Assembly: GCA_015501605.1 (NCBI GenBank)
Contig: JADNRZ010000021.1
Coordinates: forward strand, 620,001 to 684,000
DNA from: Panaeolus papilionaceus
Taxonomy: Eukaryota; Basidiomycota; Agaricomycetes; Agaricales
Reading direction: 5' to 3'
Length of the DNA: 64,000 nucleotides
In this document: piece by piece, positions 30,490-42,667 of the stretch
Layout of the letters: every line of letters begins with the position of its first letter
Numbering within the stretch: the stretch's first letter is position 1
Made by a program: the position numbers and the translations under genes
The notes under the pieces: generated by a model
What the model was told of the DNA's origin: nothing
Database searches by the model: none
Seen by the model: the letters and a program-made list of their open reading frames with translations, nothing else

Positions 30490-31759
30490 ATGGAAATTCC
30501 TGCTCCCACTGAACACAAACAAATCGAGGTTGTCGGCACTGTATCAGTTGAATTGATTGAACATCTCGACGAGATCAGGGGTAGACTGCCACAAAGCAAT
30601 GTTATTTTGTGAATAGATTGCTGTGTTCGTATGTCCAATTTTTTGTTAACTGTCCTTTAGTATTTTGGGTCCCACGGGAGCGGGAAAAAGCACGGTAATC
30701 TTGTCTGCCATCACGCAATTTATTCAAGGTAGCTAATGCTGGATTAAAATCTTCCAGTTCATAGAGGTGCTCGACTCCAACAAATCCCTCAAAATATCCA
30801 GCAATCAGCTCGAAGGTTTCACGCAGTTGATATCACTCTACAGACTTAGGAATGTGACATCTTATGGTTATCCGACTTATCTAGTTGATGTCCCAGGATT
30901 TGCCGATTCAAAGATATCGGAGATGAGGATTGTGTCCATGTTGAAGGATTGGATAGCAGCAGTAGGGTAAATGTCTACCTCTCCCTCAATGGTACATAAC
31001 TGCTCAGTATGCCCAGCAGGATGGGTAACGTGTGGCACATTATGTACTTCACCCCAGTCAACAACCCGCGCTTGCCAGGCAGTCACCGGCAGGTGCTTCG
31101 TATTTTTCAGGCTCTAACGGGTGTCAACACAGCCAAAAGTATCGCTGTTGTAACAACGATGTGGGACTGTGTCTGGAACGAGACGGCGACAAAGCGGGCG
31201 GAGAGCAATTTCAATCAGCTTCGTGATGACATATGGAAAGTATGTATGTTCCAGATACTGCCCTATATGTTTTGACCTTTCATTTCAGGAATATGTGGAC
31301 AAGGGCACCAAGATTTACAAGTTCCACAATACACAAGAATCGGCTCTCTCTATTGTGGATAAAGCTTTGGATCGGCTATCTTTTCCCAATTTCGAACTTG
31401 TGGGAAGGACAGGCTCTGGCACCACTCATATTCGAGAGACCTCATTTGGCTTCAACCTTTACAACAACCTCCAAGAACGGATTCAAAACCTCAATATGCA
31501 AATAGCCAACATAGAGTATGATATGATTGGAGTGACAGAAACAGACGATGTAGAGTTGACTGTGATGCTCATTGCTCGGCTCGATGAAGCGCAGAAACTA
31601 CTTGCGACATTCGAGCAGGAGATCCGTGATTTCGGACCATCACCTACCAACACTGCTCCAAGTCCACCTGCTAGCTTGCCCCGCAGAGGACGGCTTGTGA
31701 AAACTTTGGATGTGATGAAGAGGTCTGTCCGGAAGCTAGGTAAGCGTCATGATGGCTGA
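30490..31759 (+). CDS. P-loop GTPase, AIG1/GIMAP-like (copy B)
   Basis: The exons are 30490-30608, 30661-30694, 30758-30966, 31020-31239 and 31289-31759. The frame is kept throughout, giving 350 aa. The P-loop GPTGAGKST again fills exon 2, and DVPGF and TTMWD are present. The exon-2 donor is GTAATC, weaker than GTAAGT in the other copies, so splicing there could be less efficient. Exon 3 is two codons shorter than in copy A. The linker is short, and the C terminus is basic (LDVMKRSVRKLGKRHDG). Biochemical role is as for copy A, by family only. Confidence 0.83.
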
Positions 31760-31810
31760 ATTCATAGGTGCGTCCCTCATTTCATGTTCTTGGTATGTCA
31801 CTTCTGGAGC

Positions 31811-31834
31811 GATCTGTGTGCACGCACACAGATC
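31811..31834. repeat. 24-bp palindrome
   Basis: GATCTGTGTGC and GCACACAGATC are exact reverse complements separated by two bases. It lies 50 bp downstream of the GTPase B stop, at the left side of the suspected insertion. Confidence 0.8.
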
Positions 31835-33280
31835 GACCTTCTTGGTCACGTGAGCGAGTCAACCCTTGACGACTCGGTCTACTTCCCTCCCTCATACCTT
31901 CATTAGTTTTACTTCGCCTCGCTCTCTCGTCAGCGCGACAACTTGTCGCTCGGCTCAGTATTTTTTATTCTCTTTCTTTTCCCACCCACCCTCTCCTCAT
32001 ACCCTCAATATCCGACGATGAGGCGGACTGCAAGGTCTGCTCATCTAAGGATAAGAAACGAGGTAGCATATAGGGAACTGCTTACCGTCTCCTGTATTTA
32101 GCCTAATCGCAATATATCCTTTCTTGTCAAGGAATCTCTCATCTTTATCAATGGACTTGCAAGTTTTCTCTCTCTTCCGAATCTTTTACCACTGCCACAA
32201 TCCCGCAATGATGTTAGCTTAATCGTGCTCGTTCACTCCCTTGACTCGTTTTTGTGTCCCTCCCTCCTACTCCCTTCTCTAGCGTTGGCATTGGCTCGTT
32301 GGATTGGCTCTGACAGTCCAATGTTTGCCCCCAGCGCTCAGGTTTTTGGCATGTTGTCCTCGCCTTCACACTGAGGTCTGAGGTTCTTCCTCGACCTTCC
32401 GATGTCTCTTTCGCGTGAGTTTCACGTGTCAGGTGTCTGGGAACCCTCGATTTGACCTACCCCTGGGTAGTCGTCTAGTGCAGTCGCCACTTGACTCTCT
32501 CGCAATTCGAGTTTCTCGTTGCGACCAGTCAAGGCCTCGCAACCTAACACATTTGTAATCCAATGATGTTAGTAATATCTCTGAAATACTGATATCCTGA
32601 TTTCAAGAAGCGAGCTCTCCTGCGAGCGCCCATCTCGGGTTCCCGTAGCACACTTGTAACGCTTATTCTCATCTTTACATTGAAAACACATAATCACAGT
32701 TGCCTGTGTCCAATCTCCAGAACACCATACAGCTTCAGAAGTGTGGATTCAACCCCTCCATCTATGCAATTCCCGATAGATATGTTGTCAGCTTTCTGAA
32801 TTCTCTACTGAGGTTCACAGCTGGATCCTCTTCTTTCAGCTGTTACCTTTGATCTTCGTTTTGATCATGATTCGCGATATTTGACCTTATCATTTCATTT
32901 TCTCAATATTCTTCCCTTTTCCCCATTCTCTCCTAATTTGTGACCCACTATTGACCGCCACGTATGATCGTTTCATCCCTTTCTTTCCTTTCCTCTCATT
33001 TCACATTTTCTCTCTGTAACCGTTTCACCTCCTTTCCGTGCACCTTCTAGTATGCACTAGAGTACCTGCATTCTGTGCTGGCGTCTGCATGATAAATCGC
33101 GAAGTGAATTCTAGTCTCCCAAGTGTGTCTCAAAGTTCTTCTTAGTTCTGTTGTCAAGAAGATCCTCTGCTGAGCGAAATCTATGAACAAAGTTACCCTC
33201 CTGCCTACATGACAACTCCAAATCTTTTGAAAACCTGTCATTCATTCACACTTCCATACATGGTTCTGCTGTCACTGGTG

Positions 33281-33360
33281 AGACACGGTAGTCTAGGGGT
33301 TAGAGAGCAGATGGATGTTGGGGCGCATCCTCCTCCGTCCATCGGCTCTCGACCTGGGAA
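33281..33360 (+). other. Possible tRNA-derived (SINE-like) promoter remnant
   Basis: GGTAGTCTAGGGGTTAGAG (33287-33305) resembles a tRNA A box. CTCTCGACCTGGG (33346-33358) loosely resembles a B box. No cloverleaf can be folded, so it is not a tRNA gene. Confidence 0.25.
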
Positions 33361-33983
33361 GTGGTGCAGTGGTCTCCGGGCCATTGCCCTCTTTCCATCC
33401 CCAGAACTTAGCCTCTAGGCTACCTACATCCTCTGGTGACGAGCGACCAAAGACGCAAGAATATCTATTTGTGTTTCTTCGCAATAGCGCCTTCATGATG
33501 ATTCCGCAGTTCGTTGTACATGCATAGATACTCAGTTTCTTTGGCTCCTGCTTCCTTTTCTGTGATTTCTTTCAGTTTTGTCTGAGAACACTAGCGCTTC
33601 GTTCATGTACTCGTATATTCCACGTACCTAACAGCGCTAGGATTTTGTTTAATATGATGTATTTACTCGATTCGATATGACCTTCGGGCACCAGCACCCA
33701 CTATAATGTCCGTTGTAGTGTTTTTGAACATCAACCTCGTACTTGTTCTAAATTACCTTACTTTGGAGTCCCTGTGTAGAGCTGAGGCGTCGTCTTGCCA
33801 GTCTGACTGTACGTTCAGCTAAGCACCCGTTAAACACATTATAATAAACCCTATGCTGTGGATCAAGATAAGCAAAGTGTCAGCATGAAGATGAATAACC
33901 CACGCCATGGTCAAGCACCCAGACCCTTTATTTGGCCCCATGAATGTTTCCGTTCTGAATCCTACATATTACGAGTATTTGGG

Positions 33984-34045
33984 GGGCAACTAGAAAACGC
34001 CGTGGAAAGCCGCACACTGCCGTGAGCGGCCGTGCACCCCTACCC
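33984..34045 (+). repeat. TIR-end fragment of the 57294-58382 transposon family
   Basis: GGGCAACTAGAAAACGCCGT and the following bases match 57294 onward with a single mismatch, then GCCGTG-rich sequence. No second end is found nearby, so this is a truncated copy. Confidence 0.6.
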
Positions 34046-34762
34046 CTCGATACCATGGTAGATACCACAGGAACCTAGGGCAATGAAGAAGCCCTCCGGT
34101 CAAGTTTTGGTTCTTGCATTGTTACTGAGTCAGAAATATATTCAGCATCAACACTCTTAAGTATGATAACTCTGTACCTACAGCATTTTAAAAGTAGGAG
34201 TGAATAAACATGAAAGCGAAAGAGATCCAGATGCTTCCTGTTGTGGCACCAGAGCATGGGCGTAGTGCATGCCCTCATACAGGTAAATGATTCTTGCTCA
34301 GTCTCGCCTTCTTCTTCATCAAACATAAGCTTGGAGCAAATATTGATGGATAGTGACTATGTTAGAGACCGTGCCTTGTGGGGGTGTTTGTGTTTCTACA
34401 CATTTACGTCCTGCATGACACCCTACGATAAGTTCTCATCCGATGAACTCATTACACCCATTGAGAAATGTAACAGAATATCCTTCCATCAAAGCGAGTG
34501 AAGCTCATTGATGACATTATGACCCAACGACGTCTTTGCTCGTCAGAGCACCGATCGTCTTGATCCTGACAACTTGTATTCACGTTCAATAGGGCTAATA
34601 TCCGGCACATGATTTCCTTGACACTCACATGCCATGTCATGGATGCCTCGAGGTTTACTCATATGTGTTTCGCTGTATACTGGCAGGTTGTACTTCCTCG
34701 TCTACTCGTGATTTGATACCACGACCACCCAGTTTCATACTCGTAAATATCTCTTTATCATC

Positions 34763-35600
34763 ATGGAAAATCCTCCCACCGAGCATAAAGAAAATCAACG
34801 TTAGAAGCACTGGATTCGCGTCATTCCCTCAAGGTTTCCAGTAATCAGCTAGAACGATTCACGCAGTTGATATCCCTCTATAGACTCATCAACATGAAGC
34901 ATAGTGGTCATAGTAAACCGGTTTTCTAGTTGATGTGCCTAGATTCGCAGACGCAAAGTTATCAGAGATGAGGATTTTGTTAATGTTGAGCGATTGGATT
35001 CAAGAAGCAGGGTAAACATCTACCCCTCCATCAATGGAACGAAATTGCTCAATATATCCAATAGGTTCGGAAATATATTCCGCATTCTGTACTTCATGCC
35101 AGTCAACAACCGGCGATTTCCAGGGAGTCACCGACAGTTGCTTCGTACTTTCCAGGCGTTAACAGGGATCGGCACAGCTGAATGTATTACTGTTGTAACA
35201 ACAATGTGGGACTGTCTGGAATGACCCAGGAAGGAAGCGGGCCGACTCGGAGAGTAATTTGAATCAGCTTCGGGAAGAAATATGGAAGGTATGTCCTATT
35301 CACAGTATGATCTGACCATTTATTTTAGGAATATGTGGGCAATGGCACTGAGATCCTCAAGTTCCACGATACACAAGAATCAGCTCTCTCTGATCTGGAT
35401 AAGGCTTTGATCGTTTATCGAACCCCAATTTCGCACATGTGGAAATGATAGGCTCTGACGCGATTCATATTCGAGAAACCTCGTTTGGCGTAGACCTTTA
35501 TAACAGCCTCCAGCAACGGATTCAAAACCTCATCATGCAAATCGTCAACATCAAGTCGGATTTGAAAGCTATCGAGAAAATGAATATCGAGGGACTGTAT
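34763..35600 (+). pseudogene. GTPase pseudogene (P-loop deleted)
   Basis: It starts like the intact copies (ATGGAAAATCCTCCCACCGAG), but about eleven codons later it jumps directly into exon 3, so exon 2 with the P-loop is gone. An in-frame TAG follows near 34930, and G3 reads DVPRF instead of DVPGF. Exon 4 (ILYFMPVNNRRFPGSHRQL, TTMWDC) ends in a premature stop near 35224. Homology ends in the middle of exon 5 at about 35590, where the spacer block of unit 3 begins. Confidence 0.78.
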
Positions 35601-35604
35601 TGAA

Positions 35605-36660
35605 TCGGAGCATATCGGAAACATGTTGTCTGGTAAAGGAGACACGGTTCGTAAGATGTGGTGCAAGTCGAGCACAACACACTGAGAATGTAGCAAGCCA
35701 CGCACAGAGGGGGGTATAAAGACGGGAGGGACAACATAATCTGACGTCGAAGGACGAGCCTGCGAGTTCGCCCCTTTGGTTATAAGGATGACCTGAGCAT
35801 TTCAGAAGCGCTGTGATTAACGCTTAGTGTAAGTACTGTCTTTACATACTAGGGAGAGACCTAGGCGCATGGGTGGATCGTTAAGTAGGGTGATGTATAG
35901 GTAGAAATTAACGAGAAACAAGAAAATCAGGAAGAGAAAGTATAGTGAAAGGGGAGTGATGCAGTGTGCGGTCTCAGCGTGCCAGACCTGACACTCTTCC
36001 CAGAAATCAAACACTTTGGGATCTCGCGTGTCATTGTTGATGAACTTCAACCTTGACTTCGCGTTGAGCACAGGAACGTCCATCGAGTGATTTCAGGATG
36101 GGGGATGGGACACGCGGGTCCGAATAGGGAGGAATGGAGGTGGATGATATACATATGAAGAAAAAGACAGCGTTAGGGGAGCAGAAGCGAAGGGCGGTCC
36201 AGATTATCTAGTCCGACGACAATAGTGGGTTAGTGAGGGTAATCGAAAAACCGTCGATACAACGTGAAAGTGCCGGATGACAGGCAACCCACACGTGGCT
36301 CAAAAAAGATTTCAATCGTCAAAACTTGACCTGAACGACAGCGTGGTATCACACAACAGAATTTGAAAGAGAAGAAATCGCGAGAGAACGAAATCGCGAC
36401 GCTGGCTGAAACGCAAGAGGCGACAAAGGGAGCACCACCTGGTGAAAGCGATGGCGAATGTGATTTACCCTACTAGATAATGTCAGGGTACGTATGCCCT
36501 CATGATTACAATTGACGAAGATGATGTGAGCATAGAGCAATTAAATGAAACCGTGGGTGGGAGCGAGACGGAAATGCACGAACACGAAGGAGACGACAAC
36601 AGGATGGAATGCAAGATTTGAGAGGACGCGAGGGTGAGGACAGAAAAGGAAGGGAGAAGG
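35605..36660. other. Spacer block of duplication unit 3
   Basis: Homologous to 17380-18440 and 25560-26660. No intact gene is seen. Confidence 0.45.
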
Positions 36661-36828
36661 GAGAAAATAAACTATCAGAAACTGTTGGGAGGCTCTTATC
36701 ATCAGGATGGTGAGCGATTGCAATTTATTTATGTTCAAGCAAAAGTCTAGTATAGAGATCAATGACGTCCTCAACTCTGAGTCTGAAGAGCCACGATACG
36801 CTAATTTCGCGGTGTGACAAGATGCACC

Positions 36829-36840
36829 TGACGTGACGTG
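36829..36840 (+). promoter_or_regulatory. Tandem CRE-like motif upstream of BCAS3-type relic C
   Basis: TGACGTGACGTG, at the same distance pattern as in relics A and B and the intact gene. Confidence 0.45.
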
Positions 36841-36889
36841 TGGCGACAGTTGGTTGTGCATCCCGACTCCTTCGGCTGCTTTGACCACA

Positions 36890-39550
36890 CAAACGAAAAC
36901 CAATTACACTCACACACACGCTCAATAACTGTTTTATCTGCTTTATGGCGTCATCTTCTGTTAATCCTCAAGGATATCCGGCGTTAACTATGCCTTTAGT
37001 TACTCAGAATTGGTTGTTTTGTATCGGGCGATCGCATTCTGTCTCATCTTCTGACATTAACAGTACGTCTCCCTTTTCCTCATTGCTTTCACCCTCTTTC
37101 ATTGAATACACAATTTATCTCGATATTCAATAAAGGTCCTATGTTCACCTTTGCTGTTTCTTAATACCAACATATCATCAATCCTCACTTTCTTTCCACC
37201 GCCAGGTCACTTCCAGACTCACAACCCGAATACTCGTGGACGCAGAGATACCACCATCTTAAATTCCACTCCATATACTGCCACGTCATTTGTGTGCTAC
37301 AATTGAGAGCCAAATAGTCTGCAGAACGTGGAGAGGATCATGGATTGGAGGGTGAGGAGGACGAGGGTGAGGATGTTGAACGGTATGTTTCTATTCTCAG
37401 TCGTTTCCATTTCGTCATTTCGCTCTTGCCCTTCTCTATTTGTTTGTTCGTCGTTCTTTTTAGCTCTTCATGTTTGCCTTCATATCCATTCCTTTTCTTT
37501 GACCGCTGCTGTTTTTTCTTGTTCCTCCCTTTGCACTACACTCGTGCAGTCAAACAGCCACCATATTCATAGACTCAAGGCGACACTTGGGGTGCTAAAG
37601 TCTTCTATTACCCCACATCCATGTGGGATGTCGTCACGCTAAATTATTCAAACTCGCCTCATGGAGTTCTATTCGCGGTCCTTCCCATCCTTAAACCCCT
37701 AAAGTGCCCGTCCCATTCCGTCCCTATTAATATTACACCCTCTCTATTTGCACGTAATGTAACCCTCCCCATCCCACTTTCCTTTCATTCTATCCTCTTA
37801 TGGTCTCATGTTTCTCTGACCTGCTATTCCTTTCGTTTCGGTGCGGGTGGGCTTTTGGATATTCTTTTGAATGTTTGATGGAGTGGCACGGGTAGTTTTC
37901 GGTCCCAATATACCACTTTCTTCACGTTTCATTTCCGTGCTCATTATCCTTCTTGTCTATCTCGAGCTCTCGTGGTTCTCATTCCCAGAACCTCGTCATC
38001 ACCTTGATGTGAACACTAGAATGAATCTGTTCCTTGTTTCCCCTTAGGCCCATTTCTTTACCGGTAGTAGTCTTTTCAGAGGAACCCAGCTCTAGGAACG
38101 TGGAAATGAAACTGAAATGGAGTTGCCGAGGAGAATGAAAAGATAACCTGTAGACTAACATGAGGTCAAGGACGTGCTGGGGTCGTTGGGTTTGTGTGTC
38201 GGATTCAGTTTTCGTTCGTTGTTCCCCTGTGTTTCTCTTTCATCTGTTCCTTCGTTATTTTGTCCTTATTTGTGGTTCAATTTCCGTTTTGATTTGTACT
38301 TGCAGTTTCTTACCGCATCATATCGTTCTTCATGACGCTCTTCAATGCTTTCACGAATACTGACATACTTGCGCTTTTGTATCCATCCAAATCGTGTTAT
38401 TTACCTGTATTACCACCGACTTCGGCCCATCCCTACATAATTTCTCAACCACAGGCTCAACATTTTCCCTGCCGCTCGAGAAATCGCTCACACCGCGACG
38501 CTATCCCAAGCCCGTCAATCCCTTCCCCAATCTCCCAGAAAGGCCGTAAACGCAGCGTCTCTCAGCAGGAATTCGAGCGCGAAAACGAGTGGAATGGGGA
38601 TGAGTGCGATCACCCACATGTGTATCATGCCATGACCCCCAGTTTCCCCATAGGCATCGTTACATTGGCTCCTCGTGAAGTACATATCAATCCTACACCT
38701 CACTCGTCACCATCGCGTCATCTTATACCACCATTATCCCTTGGCTCAGGTTGTCTACCTCCCCCGCACCCTCCCATTCGCATTTCTTAGGAGGCTGAGG
38801 CTGTTGTGGGTGGCATCATGACCACTGCTGGGAAAGCAAGTGGGCTAGCGCAGGCGATTAGGAGGGGTGGTCCTTGGTTGAGGTTGTCGCAGACTTGCGG
38901 ATCTCGTCAGAATGGGTACGGAGGGGGTCAGAGGTATGCGGAGAATGCGTACAGGTGTAGAAAGGCAGGGGAAGCGGACAGATGCAGGGACCATGATACA
39001 GAATCTGGCGTTGGCGACTACGATGATTAAGGTTTCGTCTAAGCCGAGTGTGGCGGGTTGGGGTATGATAAGGCGGGAGAGCGTGTTGATGTTACAGTAT
39101 AATGGGGAAAGGGCGAGGATGTACAATTGCGGAAACCTGTCGGGAGTTGAGGAGGTCCTTGCTGTTCGTTTTCAGTACCGAAGAGGTCTTGGGGAACGAT
39201 GTGAAAGAGAGTCGGAGTAAGGAGCGGGAGAGGGAGCGGCAAGGGGAGAGGGAGAGGATGTCAGAGTTGGCCACCGTTAGAGGCTACCTCCGACATCGTC
39301 ACCCTCACCTGCCCCGTTTGTGTCAGCCTCAGGCGCCTCGTTCATGTCAGCCGCGACCTCATTCCGTATATATACTCTACACTTCATTCTGTATCGTAGA
39401 CTTGGTCATCTATCGATATCCCTTCATCTCCTCTCTCTCGGTCTTGCTCCTGACAGAGGAAGACACAACGGGAAGCCTGAATCACCAGCGTTTGAATCTT
39501 GAAAGACGCAGGTCGGATGGCTCTGGATCATGCAAGAGTACATGAGGAGG
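36890..39550 (+). pseudogene. BCAS3-type gene relic C (5' part only)
   Basis: It retains the exon-1 end with GTATGTTTC (37383), the peptide ISQKGRKRSVSQQEFEREN (about 38530-38590), the AQAIRRGG-like and YNCGNLSGVEEVL stretches (38850-39160), and the common breakpoint near 39545. It lacks the same early exon-1 segment as relics A and B. The exon-2 acceptor is ruined: CCAAATCG near 38388 where the intact gene has CCAG|ATC. Confidence 0.75.
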
Positions 39551-40096
39551 GCTATATTGAATTCATCGTTTCTTCATGGATGTGCCATCTCGGGTTCCTT
39601 TCAAAGTACATCCTCCCAACTCCCGCTTCTTGCTTGAGTATTAAAATTCTTTTGATGTCGTGGAGGGAGCGATGGTGTTGGTTTGGATTGCCATTTATCG
39701 CGATTGAAGCGTCGGCTTACTGTCAACTTGCGTTTTTTCAACCTGATTTTCTCTCCTCCCTTGTTGTCCTCATTGCATTGTTTGCACATTCAATTTCCCT
39801 TTACAGAACGGATGTCGTAGCCCGTCACCATGTCCCACCGATCTAATCTCTTCGCTCACCAATCATATCAACGCGACATTTAGAAGCGCACTGACAAGCC
39901 TGAGGTCGAAGTAGAGGTTGGATCGGTGTTGGTGGTGTGCTCGTTGCCTATGCACGAGGTTGTGAGGAGGGTTGGGGTCACTAGCCATGATGTCATGTTT
40001 GTCACCAATATATGTATACTTCCCCCACGTACTTCGATATAATGGCGATAGCTAATAATATATATTTGCATTTCTACGCATTCATGTCCCGCACGA

Positions 40097-40798
40097 TGAT
40101 GTGCGTGCGACGTCTTCAGGTGTGAAAACAAATCACAATGATGACCGGAGTAAGGTCAACATCGCAAGAGTCGCTCTGAGGGTGCGTGTGGGTGTTTCTG
40201 TAGTTGACAGAGCCTTCGTAGGGTAAGAATATAACGATAAATTGAAGCAAGCGACGCTTCCTAAAGCTGAGACGAAGACTGTGACTTAAAGGTTCGAAAA
40301 GTGGGCATAAAACGAGCTCTTGTATTTTTACGGGGTTGCTGAACTAAGTACAAATGTGCTACGGAGATAAACTACCAACTAAGGGGGGTTCGAAACGAAA
40401 TAAGAAAGCGCCGAGGCGCAGCAAGAACAGTTTGAAACAAAGGAATGAACCGAAAGTGGTAAAGAAGAAGAGGGGTAAAGTGAGGGGAGATGGGAGTTGG
40501 ACAATGGAAAGAGGGTAAACGTTGAAGAAAATGATGAATTAAACGGATTTTAGAGTCCGTAGGCGCCATGGGGTGCGCTGTTGCAAGGTACGTTGGTCAG
40601 ACTATCCGATTGGTGTTGTGGCGGCTGATGGTAATGATAATTAGCAACACGCATGATGATTTATGCGCGCCTTGAGTCGGGAAACAAACCGTGGTGACCG
40701 GGATGTGTAAGCGTCGATGCATGAAACGCGCATGCGTGCGTGATGATGGAATGCGAAATTAGCGGGTTTACGGGTTCAGGTGAGCGCGCTGCTCATCA
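40097..40798 (-). repeat. Solo LTR of the right-edge Gypsy family
   Basis: About 700 bp, TGATG...CATCA, clearly homologous over its length to 59596-60280 and, inverted, to 53741-54341. It interrupts the spacer upstream of GTPase C; the paralogous spacers at 21770 and 30240 are uninterrupted. ACGA occurs on both sides (40093-40096 and 40799-40802). No internal domain is present, so it is a recombination-derived solo LTR. Confidence 0.78.
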
Positions 40799-41160
40799 AC
40801 GATACGCTGAGATCAGTTCTTGATCACAATATTCACATCATAACCCAATGAAATCACTACACGATGAGAAATCTAACGGAATATCCTTCCATCAAGGCGG
40901 GTGAGGGTTGTCAACGCGGTCACTGGTCAGAGCACCCATTCCCTTGATCTGACCACTCGGGTCGAATGGGGTCCAAAGCGGCAGGCATCTGCCGTCTAAT
41001 TGCCGGGACACTCATATGCCATGTCATGCATGCCTCGAGGTGTAATCATGTGTGTGCGACTGTGTACAGGAAGTTTGTATTCATCATCTACGCCTGTTCA
41101 TCTGCTTGACTTAATACCACAATCACCCAATTTGACACTTGCGATTATCTTGCTACGATC

Positions 41161-42515
41161 ATGGAAACTCCTCTTTCCACCGAGTACAAGGAAATCGAGG
41201 TTGTTGGTACTGTATCAGTGGAATTGATTAAATATCCCAAGGAGATCAGAACCAGACAGGGTGTGAACAATGTCATTTTGTGAATGGACACCACCGTTAT
41301 CACATATAATTATGTACTGACAATTTTTGTTTTTAGGATTTTAGGGCCTACAGGAGCGGGAAAAAGCACTGTAAGCTTATCTATTGCCAGCCAACATGTG
41401 CGAGGTCACTAATGATGGTTGATAACTTCACAGTTCCTAGAAGCACTGGATTCGAATCATACCCTTAGGATTTCAAGCAATCAGCTGGAAGGTTTCACGC
41501 AGGCCATATCCGTCTACATGCTTATCAATGTGAACCGCAATGTTCATGATGAGCCCATTTATCTGGTCGATGTGCCGGGATTCGCCGACACAAAGATATC
41601 GGAGATGAGGATAGTCTCAATGTTGAAGGATTGGATGAAAGCAGCAGAGTAAGCGGATACCCCTCTATCTATGGTAAAGGAATGTTAAATGTGTTACCAG
41701 ATTGGATAATGTATTCCGTGTTCTGTACTTCACCCCTATCAACAACCCGCGCTTGCCTGGGAGTCACCGACAGGTGCTTCATACTTTCCAGGCTCTAACA
41801 GGTGTTGACACCAGTCAAAGCATCACTGTTGTAACAACGATGTGGGACTGTGTCTGCAACGAGAATGGAAGGAAGCGGGCGGAGAGTAATTTTAATCAGC
41901 TTCAGGATGATATATGGAAGGTAGGTGTGTTGTGGATAGAACATTATACGTTCTGACTTATTATTTCAGAGATATGTGGACCGGGGCACAAAGATTCACA
42001 AGTTCCATAATACACACGAATCAGCACTCTCCATTCTGGATAAGGCTTTTGATCGTATTTCCGGGCCCAACTTCGCACTTGTGGGGATGGTAGACTCTCG
42101 TGCGCTCCATATTCGTGACACCTTGTTTGGTTCCAACATCTATAACAACCTCCAGCAACGGGTTGAAAACCTCAAGATTGAAATCTCTAATCTGCAGTCT
42201 GACTTGCTTGAATCAGCAGAGCAAGATGACATACAGCTTACCTCAGTCCTCGTTCCACAACTCAACAAGGCACAAAGACTCCTTGCAACTTTCGAGCAGG
42301 AGATGCATGATTTCGACCTGTCCCCTGACACCCCTCCAACTCACGACATACCACAAACCCCGATGTTACAATCTGTACAACAACCTCACCAGCCGGTTAC
42401 CGCCCCCACACCCAATCAACCCCAAACCGACTTGCGTCGCGTAGGGACATTTGATAGAACCCTGAATTCGCTGAAGAGGTTAGCCAGGAAGTTCCACAAG
42501 CATCGCGAGGACTGA
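41161..42515 (+). CDS. P-loop GTPase, AIG1/GIMAP-like (copy C)
   Basis: The exons are 41161-41279, 41337-41370, 41434-41648, 41701-41920 and 41970-42515, giving 377 aa with the frame kept. P-loop GPTGAGKST, DVPGF and TTMWD are conserved. The exon-5 coiled-coil-like part (NIYNNLQQRVENLKIEISNL) is followed by a Pro/Gln/Thr-rich linker (TPPTHDIPQTP...) longer than in copies A and B. The C terminus is basic (LNSLKRLARKFHKHRED). The upstream flank is interrupted by the solo LTR at 40097-40798, which may have changed its promoter. Confidence 0.84.
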
Positions 42516-42667
42516 GGTTATGGGTGTGTCTATTCCTTTCTCGTCTTATGGGTGATCTTATCAACCTCAATGAAATAGATCTTTAATATTCCACGGTCCA
42601 ATTTCATTTTCCCTTTCACTTCCTCATATATAGTTTTTGTACTTCTAGTTCGAGCTCTTGTGTTGTG

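Larger units (their letters stand above)
31760..33980. other. Long non-coding stretch, probably with an inserted element
   Basis: No convincing ORF. The downstream flank of GTPase A contains GTGTCCAATG...ATACAGCTTCTC. In this copy similar sequence appears only at 32706-32740, so roughly 0.9 kb (about 31810-32700) looks inserted. I could not define LTRs or a target duplication. A 24-bp palindrome marks its left side. Confidence 0.4.

Noticed and set aside
33281..33360. tRNA gene
   Set aside because: No cloverleaf or acceptor stem can be formed and the B box is poor; kept only as a possible SINE remnant.
40093..40803. Five-base target duplication ACGAT for the solo LTR
   Set aside because: It would require the LTR to start GATG instead of TGATG as in the other family members; only four bases (ACGA) match cleanly.
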